A DNA stretch of 64,000 bases. It comes from Pythium myriotylum (lineage: Eukaryota > Oomycota > Peronosporomycetes > Pythiales > Pythiaceae). This document shows positions 1-11,203 of this stretch, piece after piece; within the stretch, counting starts at the first letter, position 1; each line of letters starts with the position of its first letter. The DNA lies in NCBI GenBank assembly GCA_023091665.1, contig JALJCQ010000029.1, positions 186,001 through 250,000 on the forward strand. The letters are read 5' to 3'. The translations under genes and the position numbers were made by a program. The notes below the pieces were generated by a model. That model was not told where the DNA came from and searched no databases. It saw only the letters and a program-made list of their open reading frames with translations.

Positions 1-1153
1 ATGCGTCGCGTGGAGCGAGGCCGCGTGGCGAAGAGGGATGGTCGGGAGCTCGCCATGGGGCTCGCTGGCTGCTGGCTCGCGGTGGGGACACTGATCGGCT
101 GGGCTCGCGATGGGATGGGGAGCTTGCAAATTGCAGAGTGAGGTGGTCGGCGAGTCGCTTCGAAGCGAGCGGGTCGGTCGTCGGGAGAGACGTGGTGGAC
201 GTGGGATGTGTGAGTCGATGGAACGCCGGCGCGTCATTTCGTGGAAGCTGGAGGCGGCTGCGGGGTGTTGACGGAACCTGGGCGCCGATGGTGGAACGGC
301 TCGCGGTGGGAGATCCAACTGCGTCGGGTGGCTCTCCGGTCCTCGTCGACCGGGCCGTCGTGGTATCAGTAGTAGCAGTGGCAGTAGTACTGTAGTAGTC
401 GGTAGTAGAGTACACTGTACTATCGCTCGCGTGAGTGAGTGGCTGGATTGTTGGTTGTTGGTCGTCGGGTCTTCGGCATGGACTCCCAGGACCAACGGTT
501 GGAGCGTGAGGAGCCGGGGGCAGCAGATCTCACTTCACTTCGTTGGGCCCCTGTCGCCTGGGAGAGACGTGACCGAGTGACCCAAAGATGGACGCACGAA
601 GATCTGCCACTCGCAGAATTAGTACGGAAACGGGTGCCGTCGCGCTGTGCTGAGTTGGGTTGGTACTGTCTTCGCAATCTGCGAGCCGTGGAGGGAAGAT
701 GGAACGGCGGCGAGAAGTTGATTGATTCCGTGAGATGATGGGGTAGAGTAGAGTACTGTAGTTGGGAGAGTTGAGATACGAGTAATATTTGGCCACATGT
801 CCAGATTGGCAGAGAGACGTCTGTTGTGCGCGACACGTGCTTTCATAGACTTGTGACGCTGAAGGCCCTGCGGTTTCATGTTCCTGTAGCCGTAGCTGTT
901 GCTGTTGATGGGCATGTACTGTACTGTATATGTCAGTAGTAGGTGACGTACGCACTGTGTACGGTAGGCTGATTTATGGCAGGCTGATTTAGAAGGGCAG
1001 ACGGCGCGGTCATTTTTGAGTCGCTGGGCGGTGAGAGATTTGATTTGCGGCGAGCGGGATCAGACCGCTGGTGTGCACGAGTTTGTGTCTGAGTGGATTT
1101 TTGATTGTTTCTCGGGATCGTGGGTTGCACAGTGGATCGATCGAAGAGTGGTA
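1..1153. repeat. Left arm of a perfect inverted repeat
   Basis: Base i pairs with base 2884-i, and every reading frame inspected in this arm has an identical partner in 1731..2883. The match stops at base 1153/1731: base 1154 is c, while 1730 is a. The arm starts at base 1 of the window, so its true outer end is not visible. It carries, inverted, the upstream region and the first 56 bases of the lectin-like gene that starts at 2828. It could be a real palindromic duplication or a fold-back artefact at a sequence end. Confidence 0.9.
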
Positions 1154-1730
1154 CGCCACGTGTCATTATATCTCTCCCTGGATTACGAGACTTGTCAACG
1201 CAATTAGGAGAGCAATCTCCTCTCCGGTCTGGATCGATCTTGATGGCCTTAGCCTCATATATCACATCTAGACACTCGAATGTGGGATCCATGGGCCGAA
1301 CACCACTCAAGCCTCATAAAAATATTCGCCCACACGATCTCGAAGTAGTGCAGGTGAGTCTGAAGGTGTGCAGCGGACTGCCGTGTCAGTGGGTCTGTGG
1401 TGCGCGCTCCCAAGTAGGCTCACTGAGAGGTGAGCGTCGAGCAGTAGGCCGCCTTGATCGAAATGACCGAGTCATGGTGGACCGTATCAGAGACTGTCAC
1501 AACTGCTGAGATGCCGACCGAATCCACTTGTTGGCTATCCAACTTCGTACGTGGGACTGGGATAGACTTTTCGAGCCGCTCAAGATGATGAAAGCATCAG
1601 CTGAGCTCGACAACTGAATTTTAGTGGATTCTTGCAGCATATCACAAATCTACCGACTGAGAGCTATGTAGACAGTAGTGCTGGCCATGACAGATGACTA
1701 ATTACAAGACGAGAGTCTCAACTATGCCAA
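1154..1730. other. Spacer between the inverted repeat arms
   Basis: These 577 bases separate the two arms. They contain only short open frames with no recognisable protein features. No RNA gene or mobile-element domain was seen. Confidence 0.6.
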
Positions 1731-2883
1731 TACCACTCTTCGATCGATCCACTGTGCAACCCACGATCCCGAGAAACAATCAAAAATCCACTCAGACACA
1801 AACTCGTGCACACCAGCGGTCTGATCCCGCTCGCCGCAAATCAAATCTCTCACCGCCCAGCGACTCAAAAATGACCGCGCCGTCTGCCCTTCTAAATCAG
1901 CCTGCCATAAATCAGCCTACCGTACACAGTGCGTACGTCACCTACTACTGACATATACAGTACAGTACATGCCCATCAACAGCAACAGCTACGGCTACAG
2001 GAACATGAAACCGCAGGGCCTTCAGCGTCACAAGTCTATGAAAGCACGTGTCGCGCACAACAGACGTCTCTCTGCCAATCTGGACATGTGGCCAAATATT
2101 ACTCGTATCTCAACTCTCCCAACTACAGTACTCTACTCTACCCCATCATCTCACGGAATCAATCAACTTCTCGCCGCCGTTCCATCTTCCCTCCACGGCT
2201 CGCAGATTGCGAAGACAGTACCAACCCAACTCAGCACAGCGCGACGGCACCCGTTTCCGTACTAATTCTGCGAGTGGCAGATCTTCGTGCGTCCATCTTT
2301 GGGTCACTCGGTCACGTCTCTCCCAGGCGACAGGGGCCCAACGAAGTGAAGTGAGATCTGCTGCCCCCGGCTCCTCACGCTCCAACCGTTGGTCCTGGGA
2401 GTCCATGCCGAAGACCCGACGACCAACAACCAACAATCCAGCCACTCACTCACGCGAGCGATAGTACAGTGTACTCTACTACCGACTACTACAGTACTAC
2501 TGCCACTGCTACTACTGATACCACGACGGCCCGGTCGACGAGGACCGGAGAGCCACCCGACGCAGTTGGATCTCCCACCGCGAGCCGTTCCACCATCGGC
2601 GCCCAGGTTCCGTCAACACCCCGCAGCCGCCTCCAGCTTCCACGAAATGACGCGCCGGCGTTCCATCGACTCACACATCCCACGTCCACCACGTCTCTCC
2701 CGACGACCGACCCGCTCGCTTCGAAGCGACTCGCCGACCACCTCACTCTGCAATTTGCAAGCTCCCCATCCCATCGCGAGCCCAGCCGATCAGTGTCCCC
2801 ACCGCGAGCCAGCAGCCAGCGAGCCCCATGGCGAGCTCCCGACCATCCCTCTTCGCCACGCGGCCTCGCTCCACGCGACGCAT
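1731..2883. repeat. Right arm of a perfect inverted repeat
   Basis: This is the reverse complement of 1..1153. It contains the upstream region of the gene starting at 2828 plus its first 56 bases, so the outer end of the repeat lies inside a coding sequence. The duplicated gene start in the left arm would be cut off at the window edge. Confidence 0.9.
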
Positions 2884-5800
2884 GGCGGCGGCCATCACAG
2901 TCGCCGTGACGGCCCTCGCAGCGACGTCGACTCCACTCGTCGACGCCGCGACCGGCCTGCTCAAGAACGCCGCCTGGACCGACGGCAGCAACTGCGTTGA
3001 CCAGCCCTGGTACACCACCTACGCCGTGCTCTACCGCTGCCACGGCGAGAAGAACCAGCAGTGGGAGCTCACGAGCGACGGGCTCATCCGCAGCCAGGAG
3101 AACAACTGCTTCGAGCTCCCGGAGATCGGCGACGAGCTGCTCGTCGTGCCCTGCGACGCCTCGCGCCGCCAAAAGTGGTTCGTCGTCGGCAACCAGATCA
3201 AGCCGCAGGGCTTCCGTCTCCAGACCGGCGACTGGTCCATGCGCCTCGGCTGGTGCGTCGACGCCACGCAGCCTGACGGCAAGCTCATCATCCATGCCTG
3301 CCACGGTGGCCAGAACCAAAAGTTCTCCAACCCCACCTTCCCCACCGAACCCGAGGACGTGATGCTCGTGCAGGGTCCGTGGGGCGTCGGCCAGAACTGC
3401 GTCGACTACGACTTCAGCTCGGACGTCGCCTACGTCTACGCGTGCCACGGCCAGTCCAACCAGCGCTGGTCCTTCACGGCCAAGGAGGAGCTGCGCGTCA
3501 TGGGCACCAAGTGTCTCGAGTACGACGACAAGAACGGCGTCTACGTGCGCACCTGCACGGGGGTCGCCAAGCAAAAGTGGGTCGTCCAGAGCGACGGCCA
3601 CATCCAGCCCAAGGGCTACCAGGCCGCCGACGGCTCTTTCGTCAGCATGGACTCCAAGTGTCTCGACGCCTCGCTCGACAACCGCAAGCTCTACCTCTAC
3701 AACTGCATCGCCGACCAGGCCAACCAGAAGTTCAGCTCCGAGGTGCTCAAGCCCAAGAGCCAGGACCTCATCAAGGTCGACGGCACCTGGGCCGACGGCT
3801 TCAACTGCGTCGACTACAACTACGACAAGGGCTACGCCAACATCTACTCGTGCCACGGACTCTCCAACCAGGTCTGGGAGCTCACGGCCGACAACCAGCT
3901 GCGCAGCTCCATGAACAACATGTGTCTCACTTTCGAGGACAACGAGGTCGGCGTCTACGTCAGTAGCTGCTCGGCGACCACCGGGCTCCAGAAGTGGCGT
4001 ACTACGACCCAGGGCGAGATCCACCCGCTCGGCTTCCGCAAGGCGAGCGGCGACTGGCGCACGGGCGCCACGCGGTGCCTCACGGCCGCGCTCGACACCG
4101 GCATCCTCTTCCTCTACGACTGCACCAACCTCGTCAACCAGAAGTTCCGCTCGCGCGCGCTCACCACGGTGCGCGACTACCTCTACGCCGGCTCGAGCTG
4201 TGTCGCCTCGGACGGCTCGCGTGCCGTCGTGGCCACGTGCGCCTCGCTGCGTGCGCAGGTCTGGGAGTTCACGCTGAGCAGCGAGCTGCGTGTGGACGGC
4301 AAGTGTCTCGCCGCTAGTGGCACGAGCGTCTCGGTCGCGACGTGCGACGGCAGCGCCGGCCAGAAGTGGAAGACGACGCCCGCGGGCGCTGTGGTGCCGC
4401 GCCAGGACGCGACCAAGTGCCTCGACGTCGGCACCAAGGCCGCGCCGGCGCTCGCGCTCTCAGTCTGCGGCTCGGTGCCCACGGCCTCGCAGGTCTTCCG
4501 CTCCAACGTCTTCCAGTCCACGTCCGGCAGCAACTCGGCGCTCTTCGACAAGACCAGCGCGCTGCTCGACGTCGTGCAGAACAGCACTTTCCTCACGCAG
4601 GCCGTGCTCACGGCCGCGGCGGAGGTCGTCGCCGAGGCCGACAAGCAGCTCGCGACGGCCGACGCGGCGGCGGCCAAGGACGTGCTGCTGCCGTTCCTCT
4701 TCGGCACGTCCGCGGTGACCGACTACAGCGTGCCGGTCAAGGCTCTGTACCAGACGGCTCGCTCCAAGGAGTTCCTGCTGCTGTCGTCCGTGCTGCTGGG
4801 CGCGGCCGCGACCAAGGGCAAGACGCTCGAGACCATCAAGCCCTTCGTCAGCGTCTTCAGCGACCAGCTCTACGAGGCTCGGTACGAAGTGCTCTGGGAC
4901 CGCGCGCTGCTCGAGGACGCTGGCGTGCTCGAGATGAGCGTGGACGGCACGCTGGACGACTTCGACGAGCTGGGCGGCATGCTCGTGGCCGTGTGTCGCG
5001 CCGTGCCGCTCGACCTCTCCATGTGCGCGCTCGCGCAGTACTTCCAGCTACTTGACCAGTTCGTGGCCTTCCGCTACCGCCTGGCCGTCGAGGGCGCCTC
5101 GGGTCTGCGCAACACGACGCTCGCGCTCGGCGCCGAGGTCGTCAAGGTCTTCTCGACCAGCGCGCTCGTCGCGAACGACCCGCTCTGGACGCGCGTCATG
5201 AGCCTGCTGCTCTTCCGCGCCTCGTACGTCGACGTGCTGCCGGACGCCGTGCTCGCGCGCGCCTCGGACCCGTCGCTCTTCCTGCCGGCGTTCGTGCTCT
5301 ACAAGTTCTTCGGCGCCAACAACGCCAACATGGCGCCGCTCGAGACCCAGCTCCGCTTCCTCAGCGACCAGATCACCACGCACCACTTCACCAAACTGCT
5401 CAAGATGACCGACGCACGCGACATGGACGCGCTCGACACGTACATGACGACGTGGGTGGGCCAGCTGCCGCTTGTGCGACCGCTCAACAACTTCACGTCG
5501 AGCGACTTCCCGATCCTCGTGCAGTTTGTCACGCCGCTGGTCTGTGACGACCTCGCTCGTGCACCACTGTCGCTCTGCCAGCTCGAGACGTTTGATGAAG
5601 GACTCCAGTCCGTGCTGCGTTTCGAGCGCCAGCGCCGCGACAACGTCATCTCGCTGGACGACGTGCTCGAGGTGGACGTGCGCAAGAAGCTGGATGTGAT
5701 CGACCAGGAAAAGAAGCAGTACGAGATCATCTCGACGCTGCAGACTGTCGCTAACAAGATCGGTACGACCATCAACAATCAGATGGCGAGCGTCAAGAAG

Positions 5801-8497
5801 GCAATCGCCGATAGCACAGCTCAGATTACGGCAAACCTTGAGAAGACCCGACAGACACTGCGCACGGCGATCGGTGAGCTCGGCCAGGGCATCCAGAACT
5901 CGCTTGATACGAGCACCCAGCAGCTTGTCGTTCAAATTGGCGAGAGCGCCGCTGATATCCGCCACGACATCGCGAACAACTCGCGTCAGCTTGAGCAGCG
6001 TCTCGACGCGACGGGCCAGGCGATCTTGGGCTCGATCGAGCAGAGCAAGCAGGAGCTCAAGTACCAGATTGGTGCTGAGGCCGACAAGACTCGCAACTTT
6101 ATCTCGCAAAAGTCGGACGAGCTCAAGACCCACATCTCGAACGAAGTGAGCGGTGTCCGTCAGTTTGTGGACGTGAAGACGAACGAGATCATCGGTGTCG
6201 TGCGTGAGGAAGCGCAGACTACGCGTGTCTTCATGGACCAGAAGACGAACCAAGTGATTAGTGTCGTTCGCGAAGAAGGTGAAAAGTCCCGTGAGACGGT
6301 GCGGGAGGAATCCAAGAACATCCAAAAGCACTTGGATGAGAAGACGACTGAGATCGTCGGTGTTGTCAAGGAAGAAGGCGCCAAGACGCGCCAAGTCGTC
6401 GTGGAAAAGTCGGCTGAGCTCAAGACGCACATCACCAACGAGGCGGAGGGCGTCAAGAAAACGGTCATCGCCGCCAAGAACGAGATCAAGAGCACGTCGA
6501 CGGCACAGTATAACAGCCTCATGGACCAAGCGAAGCAGACCCAGAAGCAGATCAAGGACAGCACGGCCGACATCACGAAAGACATCCACACGAGCACGTC
6601 CATGCTCGCTGACATCGAGTATTCGTCCTGTGTCAAAGCTGCTGTCGGAGGAAGCGACCTCAAAGAAGCACTCGGTGACTATAGCAGCGCCACGTCAGAA
6701 ATCATCAAAATCGCCAAGGATATGGAGCCCGACTTCACTGATTTGGTCAAGGAAACCGAGAAACTCCTCGAGGATTTGTGGGCCTCGGTCTACTACAAGG
6801 CCTCCAAGTCCATCTTTGGTTGTCTCGCGAGTCTCTTCACGCTCGACTTTGGCGGTGTCGTCGACTCGGTCAAGGACGGTTTGGCGACCATGGCCGGAGC
6901 CGATTACCTCAAGGGCGCGCAGAAGCGCGTCGCTGCAGCTGGCGACGAGCTCAAAACCACTATTCAGAAGGTCGGAGGCTTCGCTGACAAGCTCAGCGGG
7001 CTCTCGAAGGTGGACCCTAACTCGTGGAACTCGTTGAAGCAAGTGATCCAGGGCAACTCGGAGGTCGATGACATCAAGGCCTTCGCCGACGACTACGCCA
7101 CGTACCAGACCACGATCACTCAAGCCAATCTGCAGGACACGATTCACAGTCTCGCACACGTGATCGAAGTTTCGTGTGACGGGCTCAACGAAGTCGAGGA
7201 ATCCAAGTGGCCCGCGACGGCCAACGGCGGCGCCAAAGCCAAGCAGAAGTGCGGATCGTTGACGACAAAGGTCAACCAACTCTCCGAACGCTTCGTGGAG
7301 TCGCTCAACCTCTTGGATGAGATCCGAAACCTGCTCTCCAACAAGGTCGCAGACCAGCGATCATGCAGCAAGGCGAACAGCGCCAAGGATTGGGCGGCAG
7401 GCAAGACGCGGCGACAGCTGCGAAGAGTACTCGCGAGCGGGGTCGACGTGCCAGAGAACGAGCCGTACTACTCGATGGTGTACACCTCGCTCACCAAGCT
7501 TCTGCTCGACTACCAGCTCCAGGAGGCTGCGTTCCAGTTCTGCAAGTTCTACGAGTTCAAGAACGGCGGCGTGCCGCCTCCGATGTGTGGCAGCAGCTCC
7601 TCGAGGACGTACTACACACTGTCGCAGATCCTGCAAATGCGATCCTGGAGTCCGCCAACGTACCGAAGCCTGGGCGCTCGCGTGTACTTGCCGACCAAGC
7701 CTGCCTTCAGCGACGTCTACAACCGCACGTATCCGTACGTCGATGTCGGTCGCCTTCTTGCTGGTGGAGCACAGTACTTCACACTGCCGACGTGGGATCT
7801 CGACTGGCTCAAGAAGTACGGCTTTGTCTCGGCCGCGCTGACGGCTGACAAGGTCCCGAGCATTTACGTCGAGTCGATCCGCATTTACGTGCCCACGGTT
7901 ACCACTGGAGATGCCTCGGCCAGCACGATCGCTGCCACGGTGGAAGTCGAGTCGACCACGAACCAGTACATCAGTCTCTCGCGTCGTGATCGTCTCTACA
8001 GGCTGCCCAAGCGCAAGTACACCTTCGGCGCCACCTACGGCGCGACTTCATGTCCGGATTCCAACTTTTTGACGAACCCATACGACTCGATTGCCGGGTG
8101 TGTGCAGGAAGACGGCTCGTCGGATGTGTGCATGCGAGAGAAGGGCACGACCGAGTCGCAGACCGATAAGCAGCTTCTCCCGAGCCTCTTCTCGTCCTGG
8201 CGCCTCAGTGCAGCCTTCGACAAGCCTGCCGGTAGTGCATTCGATGTCTTTGTGCCGAAGAAGGGCCCCAGCTCTGATGTTCCAGCCGTTGGAGACTTCA
8301 TGCTCGTCGCCGACCTCAGCATCGTCCAAGTCACGACCTCGGCCACGACTGCAGACGTCCACGAGAGCGAGATCTCGCCCATGGCGGTCAGCCAGTGCTG
8401 CGCTGCGAACGAGTTCCGCGTTGCTAAGAACAAGTGCCAGGCCTGCCCGGCCGGAACGACCGGAGCCCTCCACGGCTACGCGTGCGTGCCAGTCTAG
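2828..8497 (+). CDS. Secreted protein with four ricin-type trefoil lectin domains and a long coiled coil
   Basis: This is an 1,889-residue intron-less protein. A basic start is followed by a hydrophobic stretch ending near residue 41 (AAITVAVTALAATSTPLVDA), which reads as a signal peptide. A second ATG at 2882 would give a more standard signal peptide. Residues about 41-560 hold twelve QxW/QxF motifs (for example NQQW, RQKW, NQKF), three per domain. That makes four tandem beta-trefoils of the ricin B-chain lectin fold, each about 125 residues, with repeated CVDY and CHG motifs. Residues about 570-960 are mostly helical. Residues about 970-1257 are a charged coiled coil with a 22-residue repeat (REEG, KTNEI). 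The last 35 residues are cysteine-rich (CCAANEF, CQACPAGTTG), like a small secreted disulphide module. A carbohydrate-binding role at the cell surface or wall is inferred from the trefoils. Confidence 0.85.
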   Translation: MASSRPSLFATRPRSTRRMAAAITVAVTALAATSTPLVDAATGLLKNAAWTDGSNCVDQPWYTTYAVLYRCHGEKNQQWELTSDGLIRSQENNCFELPEIGDELLVVPCDASRRQKWFVVGNQIKPQGFRLQTGDWSMRLGWCVDATQPDGKLIIHACHGGQNQKFSNPTFPTEPEDVMLVQGPWGVGQNCVDYDFSSDVAYVYACHGQSNQRWSFTAKEELRVMGTKCLEYDDKNGVYVRTCTGVAKQKWVVQSDGHIQPKGYQAADGSFVSMDSKCLDASLDNRKLYLYNCIADQANQKFSSEVLKPKSQDLIKVDGTWADGFNCVDYNYDKGYANIYSCHGLSNQVWELTADNQLRSSMNNMCLTFEDNEVGVYVSSCSATTGLQKWRTTTQGEIHPLGFRKASGDWRTGATRCLTAALDTGILFLYDCTNLVNQKFRSRALTTVRDYLYAGSSCVASDGSRAVVATCASLRAQVWEFTLSSELRVDGKCLAASGTSVSVATCDGSAGQKWKTTPAGAVVPRQDATKCLDVGTKAAPALALSVCGSVPTASQVFRSNVFQSTSGSNSALFDKTSALLDVVQNSTFLTQAVLTAAAEVVAEADKQLATADAAAAKDVLLPFLFGTSAVTDYSVPVKALYQTARSKEFLLLSSVLLGAAATKGKTLETIKPFVSVFSDQLYEARYEVLWDRALLEDAGVLEMSVDGTLDDFDELGGMLVAVCRAVPLDLSMCALAQYFQLLDQFVAFRYRLAVEGASGLRNTTLALGAEVVKVFSTSALVANDPLWTRVMSLLLFRASYVDVLPDAVLARASDPSLFLPAFVLYKFFGANNANMAPLETQLRFLSDQITTHHFTKLLKMTDARDMDALDTYMTTWVGQLPLVRPLNNFTSSDFPILVQFVTPLVCDDLARAPLSLCQLETFDEGLQSVLRFERQRRDNVISLDDVLEVDVRKKLDVIDQEKKQYEIISTLQTVANKIGTTINNQMASVKKAIADSTAQITANLEKTRQTLRTAIGELGQGIQNSLDTSTQQLVVQIGESAADIRHDIANNSRQLEQRLDATGQAILGSIEQSKQELKYQIGAEADKTRNFISQKSDELKTHISNEVSGVRQFVDVKTNEIIGVVREEAQTTRVFMDQKTNQVISVVREEGEKSRETVREESKNIQKHLDEKTTEIVGVVKEEGAKTRQVVVEKSAELKTHITNEAEGVKKTVIAAKNEIKSTSTAQYNSLMDQAKQTQKQIKDSTADITKDIHTSTSMLADIEYSSCVKAAVGGSDLKEALGDYSSATSEIIKIAKDMEPDFTDLVKETEKLLEDLWASVYYKASKSIFGCLASLFTLDFGGVVDSVKDGLATMAGADYLKGAQKRVAAAGDELKTTIQKVGGFADKLSGLSKVDPNSWNSLKQVIQGNSEVDDIKAFADDYATYQTTITQANLQDTIHSLAHVIEVSCDGLNEVEESKWPATANGGAKAKQKCGSLTTKVNQLSERFVESLNLLDEIRNLLSNKVADQRSCSKANSAKDWAAGKTRRQLRRVLASGVDVPENEPYYSMVYTSLTKLLLDYQLQEAAFQFCKFYEFKNGGVPPPMCGSSSSRTYYTLSQILQMRSWSPPTYRSLGARVYLPTKPAFSDVYNRTYPYVDVGRLLAGGAQYFTLPTWDLDWLKKYGFVSAALTADKVPSIYVESIRIYVPTVTTGDASASTIAATVEVESTTNQYISLSRRDRLYRLPKRKYTFGATYGATSCPDSNFLTNPYDSIAGCVQEDGSSDVCMREKGTTESQTDKQLLPSLFSSWRLSAAFDKPAGSAFDVFVPKKGPSSDVPAVGDFMLVADLSIVQVTTSATTADVHESEISPMAVSQCCAANEFRVAKNKCQACPAGTTGALHGYACVPV

Positions 8498-9008
8498 ATG
8501 TCGACAGTAGTGAGAGCAAAATATTAATGCAGTTGTCTTGGAAATCAAGTCCAATTTCGTAGAACCTCAATACCTAGAGAGTTTGTTCCCAACACTCGTA
8601 CAATTGGCGAGCGCAATGCTTTCGTTCAAGTGCAGCATGTCCAGACTGGTCGAAGAGAGCAAGCGCATTCGTTCATCGCCGCGGTTACGCACAACATGCC
8701 AGCACATCAGAGAATGCTGCAGCTCAATTCGCGAAGGTTGGACCAGGTGTCGCATGCTTCAGCCGATCCCGCGACTGTGAAGACTGATCAGTGTGTGTAG
8801 GATCCGTCACCGCAAGAGCTGACTGCATCGAGCGAGTCGAAAGGAATCGGTGCCTGATGTCCCTCTCGACTACACGACCTCCGTCTCCGTGCAGATCAGG
8901 TCCATGCGAGAAACCAGACCTGAGCTTCTACTTGGATTCTCTGGTTTTCAGCTACCGAGAGTCGTGGAGCTCGTCAGAGTCCAGTCTTCAATTGTTCCAG
9001 CAGCAGCG
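8498..9008. other. Intergenic, no feature seen
   Basis: This stretch holds the 3' flank of the lectin-like gene and the upstream region of the first cysteine-rich gene. An open frame runs upstream from 9009 but lacks protein character. Nothing else is supported. Confidence 0.5.
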
Positions 9009-9749
9009 ATGCGTCTCGTTCGTTCCGTCTTCTTCGCCGTCGGCCTTGTGACCTCTGTCTTCGCAGCTAGATGCACCGAGTCCGAGGAAGCGACGTATAA
9101 CACCGCCAACAAGGCCGTCTCGCTCGACTGCCGATCGGTGCTCGACGGCTTCAACGCATGCTCGGATGGCTGTCTCGAGTCCTATTCGGTAGTTGCAAAG
9201 GCCGCTTCGAACTGCACGACAGGAGTGACGGGGTCGACCACGCTGCAGAAGGCAGCGAGTGATATGCTCGCCAAGTGCGAGGAAGCGAGATCCAACACGA
9301 CCAACAAGTACATCCCGCAGCCTGATCCGAGCGCGCCGCAGTGCTTTGACTCGAAAATCACTGACTGGGACTTCAAATACGGTGTCAGTAACGCGTTCAG
9401 CGACTGCAACACCATCGCGCTCCAGAAGAAGACGTGCACCGACGAATGCTTGAAAACTATCGAGCAAGGCATCTCCGAGGCCCCGACGTGTCGTGCGACG
9501 AGCGAGTACACTTTCCAAGAGAGCAAGAAGTACGTTTTGCTTCGCTGTCTAAACGCGCGCGGCGACGACCTCGCCACCAACAAGGTCCTGCAGACTGTTG
9601 GGACCGTCAGCAACTCGGATGCTTCGTCCAAGTCGGAGAGCCCAAGCATTGAAACGTCTACACCAACGCCGACAAGTGGCTCGGCGGTTCCTCAAGTGGC
9701 GGCGACTCTCACGGCAACCGCAGTTTACGCTCTTGTGGCTGTGCTTTGA
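9009..9749 (+). CDS. Secreted GPI-type protein with two six-cysteine modules (paralogue 1)
   Basis: The protein has 246 residues. I chose the ATG at 9009 because it opens a clear signal peptide (MRLVRSVFFAVGLVTSVFA); the open frame itself runs further upstream. The mature part has exactly twelve cysteines in two homologous modules with spacings of about x18-20, x9, x3, x13 and x18-20. The module boundary is marked by NTTNKYIPQPDPSAPQC. A Ser/Thr-rich stretch and a hydrophobic C-terminus (AATLTATAVYALVAVL) suggest a GPI anchor. The spacing differs from canonical elicitins, which have a much longer second interval, so I do not call it an elicitin. The neighbour at 11204 is a paralogue. The function is unknown; a cell-surface or extracellular role is inferred. 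Confidence 0.8.
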   Translation: MRLVRSVFFAVGLVTSVFAARCTESEEATYNTANKAVSLDCRSVLDGFNACSDGCLESYSVVAKAASNCTTGVTGSTTLQKAASDMLAKCEEARSNTTNKYIPQPDPSAPQCFDSKITDWDFKYGVSNAFSDCNTIALQKKTCTDECLKTIEQGISEAPTCRATSEYTFQESKKYVLLRCLNARGDDLATNKVLQTVGTVSNSDASSKSESPSIETSTPTPTSGSAVPQVAATLTATAVYALVAVL

Positions 9750-11172
9750 TAAACTGTGCGCGGAGGGAAAGTGCAAAATTTGCACTTTCACTCGGTGCCA
9801 TTTAATGGCACTGCGTCGGAAGCATCCATCAGATGGCTGTCCTTAGCACCAAGCAGTTGTGGATGCATCCTTCGTCGACGGATAATTGGTTCCATACGAT
9901 AAGGTCACGCTGGCAAGACTGTGTAATGTTGAAGTTCACTCAATCGTTTTAATTTTTAGTTGGGTTTACAACGAACATGGAGAGTGTGTTGTTTCTGCTT
10001 GAGCTATGAGCAATATGACGGTAGACTGGCCGCTCGATGCATTTGAGCTCCAACCGATCGTCTCAGCTCACATCATCTTGTCGAGCTCTTTGGCAACCCT
10101 CTGCCTTTTCTGTGTACCCTGGATTTCCGCAGATCCGAGTTGCTTCTCGGCATCCAGCGCATCGTCATTGACTCGTTCGAAAGCTGAATGACGCTTCAAG
10201 CAAAGCCACTTCGAGCAGATTCTAGAACCCAAATTACAGTGGCCCTCAATATTCCGCTGATAGGCTCACGACACGGAAGGACGAGAAGAATCGCAATAGG
10301 TAGCCAGTCGAATCACCTTCATCGACTTCCTGAGATGGTATAGGACCATCCGAGGGCAGGGAATCCACCCACCTCCGCCCGTTCTTCTCTGGCGAAATCA
10401 GCATGTGGATGAGCCTTCACAGCTCCTGCGAGAGCAGTGCGGAGCTTATCTCGGCAAGAAACTTCCCTCCCAGGCCCGAAAAACGCCCAGAAGACAGCTA
10501 GATTCGTCCTGAGATGATCTCGCTTCCAACTGCGAGTTGTCGACATCGAAGTTCAGATATCAGTGGATGAATGTAAAGACGAGGTGGTGCATTCGTTGCT
10601 GTACGGAGGCAGGACGCTAGTCCGCTAAAGTCGACAGTCTGCTTGCCAACGGATCCGTTTGCCAACACCAAATTTTGAGAGGGAAGCTCCCAACGACGAA
10701 TACGAATCAGACCAAAATGGATGGTCACGACCACGCGCGTTGTCCCTCACGACTTGGCGATATTAGATCAAGGGAACGGGGTCGGTCAGCAAGCCCAACT
10801 CTCTTGCCGTAACGGTCTCACCATGGAAGGAAACTCGGTTGCTCGAGTCCCTCATCGCGAGCCTTTAGTCGATACCGCACAATGGTGACTGTAGATGTCG
10901 TTGGTGATGAGTCTCCGACTGGGAGGACCCCACACCCACGCACCATGCAATCAAATTGTACTGTACTGGACATATCTCCTTCGGCACTCGTTACTTCGCA
11001 ACCACTCGCTGGGTGGGCGCTGGGTTCGCGACTCCCTTGTACCACTTACCGTCGTCTACGGTGGACAGGCGGTGCAGTACGTTTGCATCCGAGATTTGCC
11101 ATGCAGCTTTGCACGTGTTGGATGCGTTCGAGTAATCAGCACAAAAACGACGAGAGACCGTCTTTTCAACCT
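9750..11172. other. Intergenic, no feature seen
   Basis: About 1.4 kb lie between the two paralogous cysteine-rich genes. Only short open frames without domains or codon character are present on either strand. No repeat, tRNA or transposon remnant was recognised. Confidence 0.5.
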
Positions 11173-11180
11173 CTCATTCC
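11173..11180 (+). promoter_or_regulatory. Oomycete initiator-like element
   Basis: CTCATTCC followed by a pyrimidine-rich run lies 24-31 bases upstream of the ATG at 11204. It resembles the TCATTYY-type initiator described for oomycete genes. The match is short and could be chance. Confidence 0.4.
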
Positions 11181-11203
11181 GCCTTCTCAGCCCTCGTGTG
11201 CTC

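Noticed and set aside
439..738. Small protein-coding frames inside the inverted repeat arms
   Set aside because: They are present in both arms only because the arms are identical; several frames overlap in all directions and none has protein features.
2489..4024. Open frame of 511 codons antisense to the first trefoils
   Set aside because: Shadow of the repeated GC-rich lectin sequence, with no start context or domain.
5048..6589. Long open frame of 513 codons antisense to the lectin-coiled-coil gene
   Set aside because: It mirrors the strong GC-rich codon bias of the sense gene; its translation is Leu/Arg/Asp-rich without any domain.
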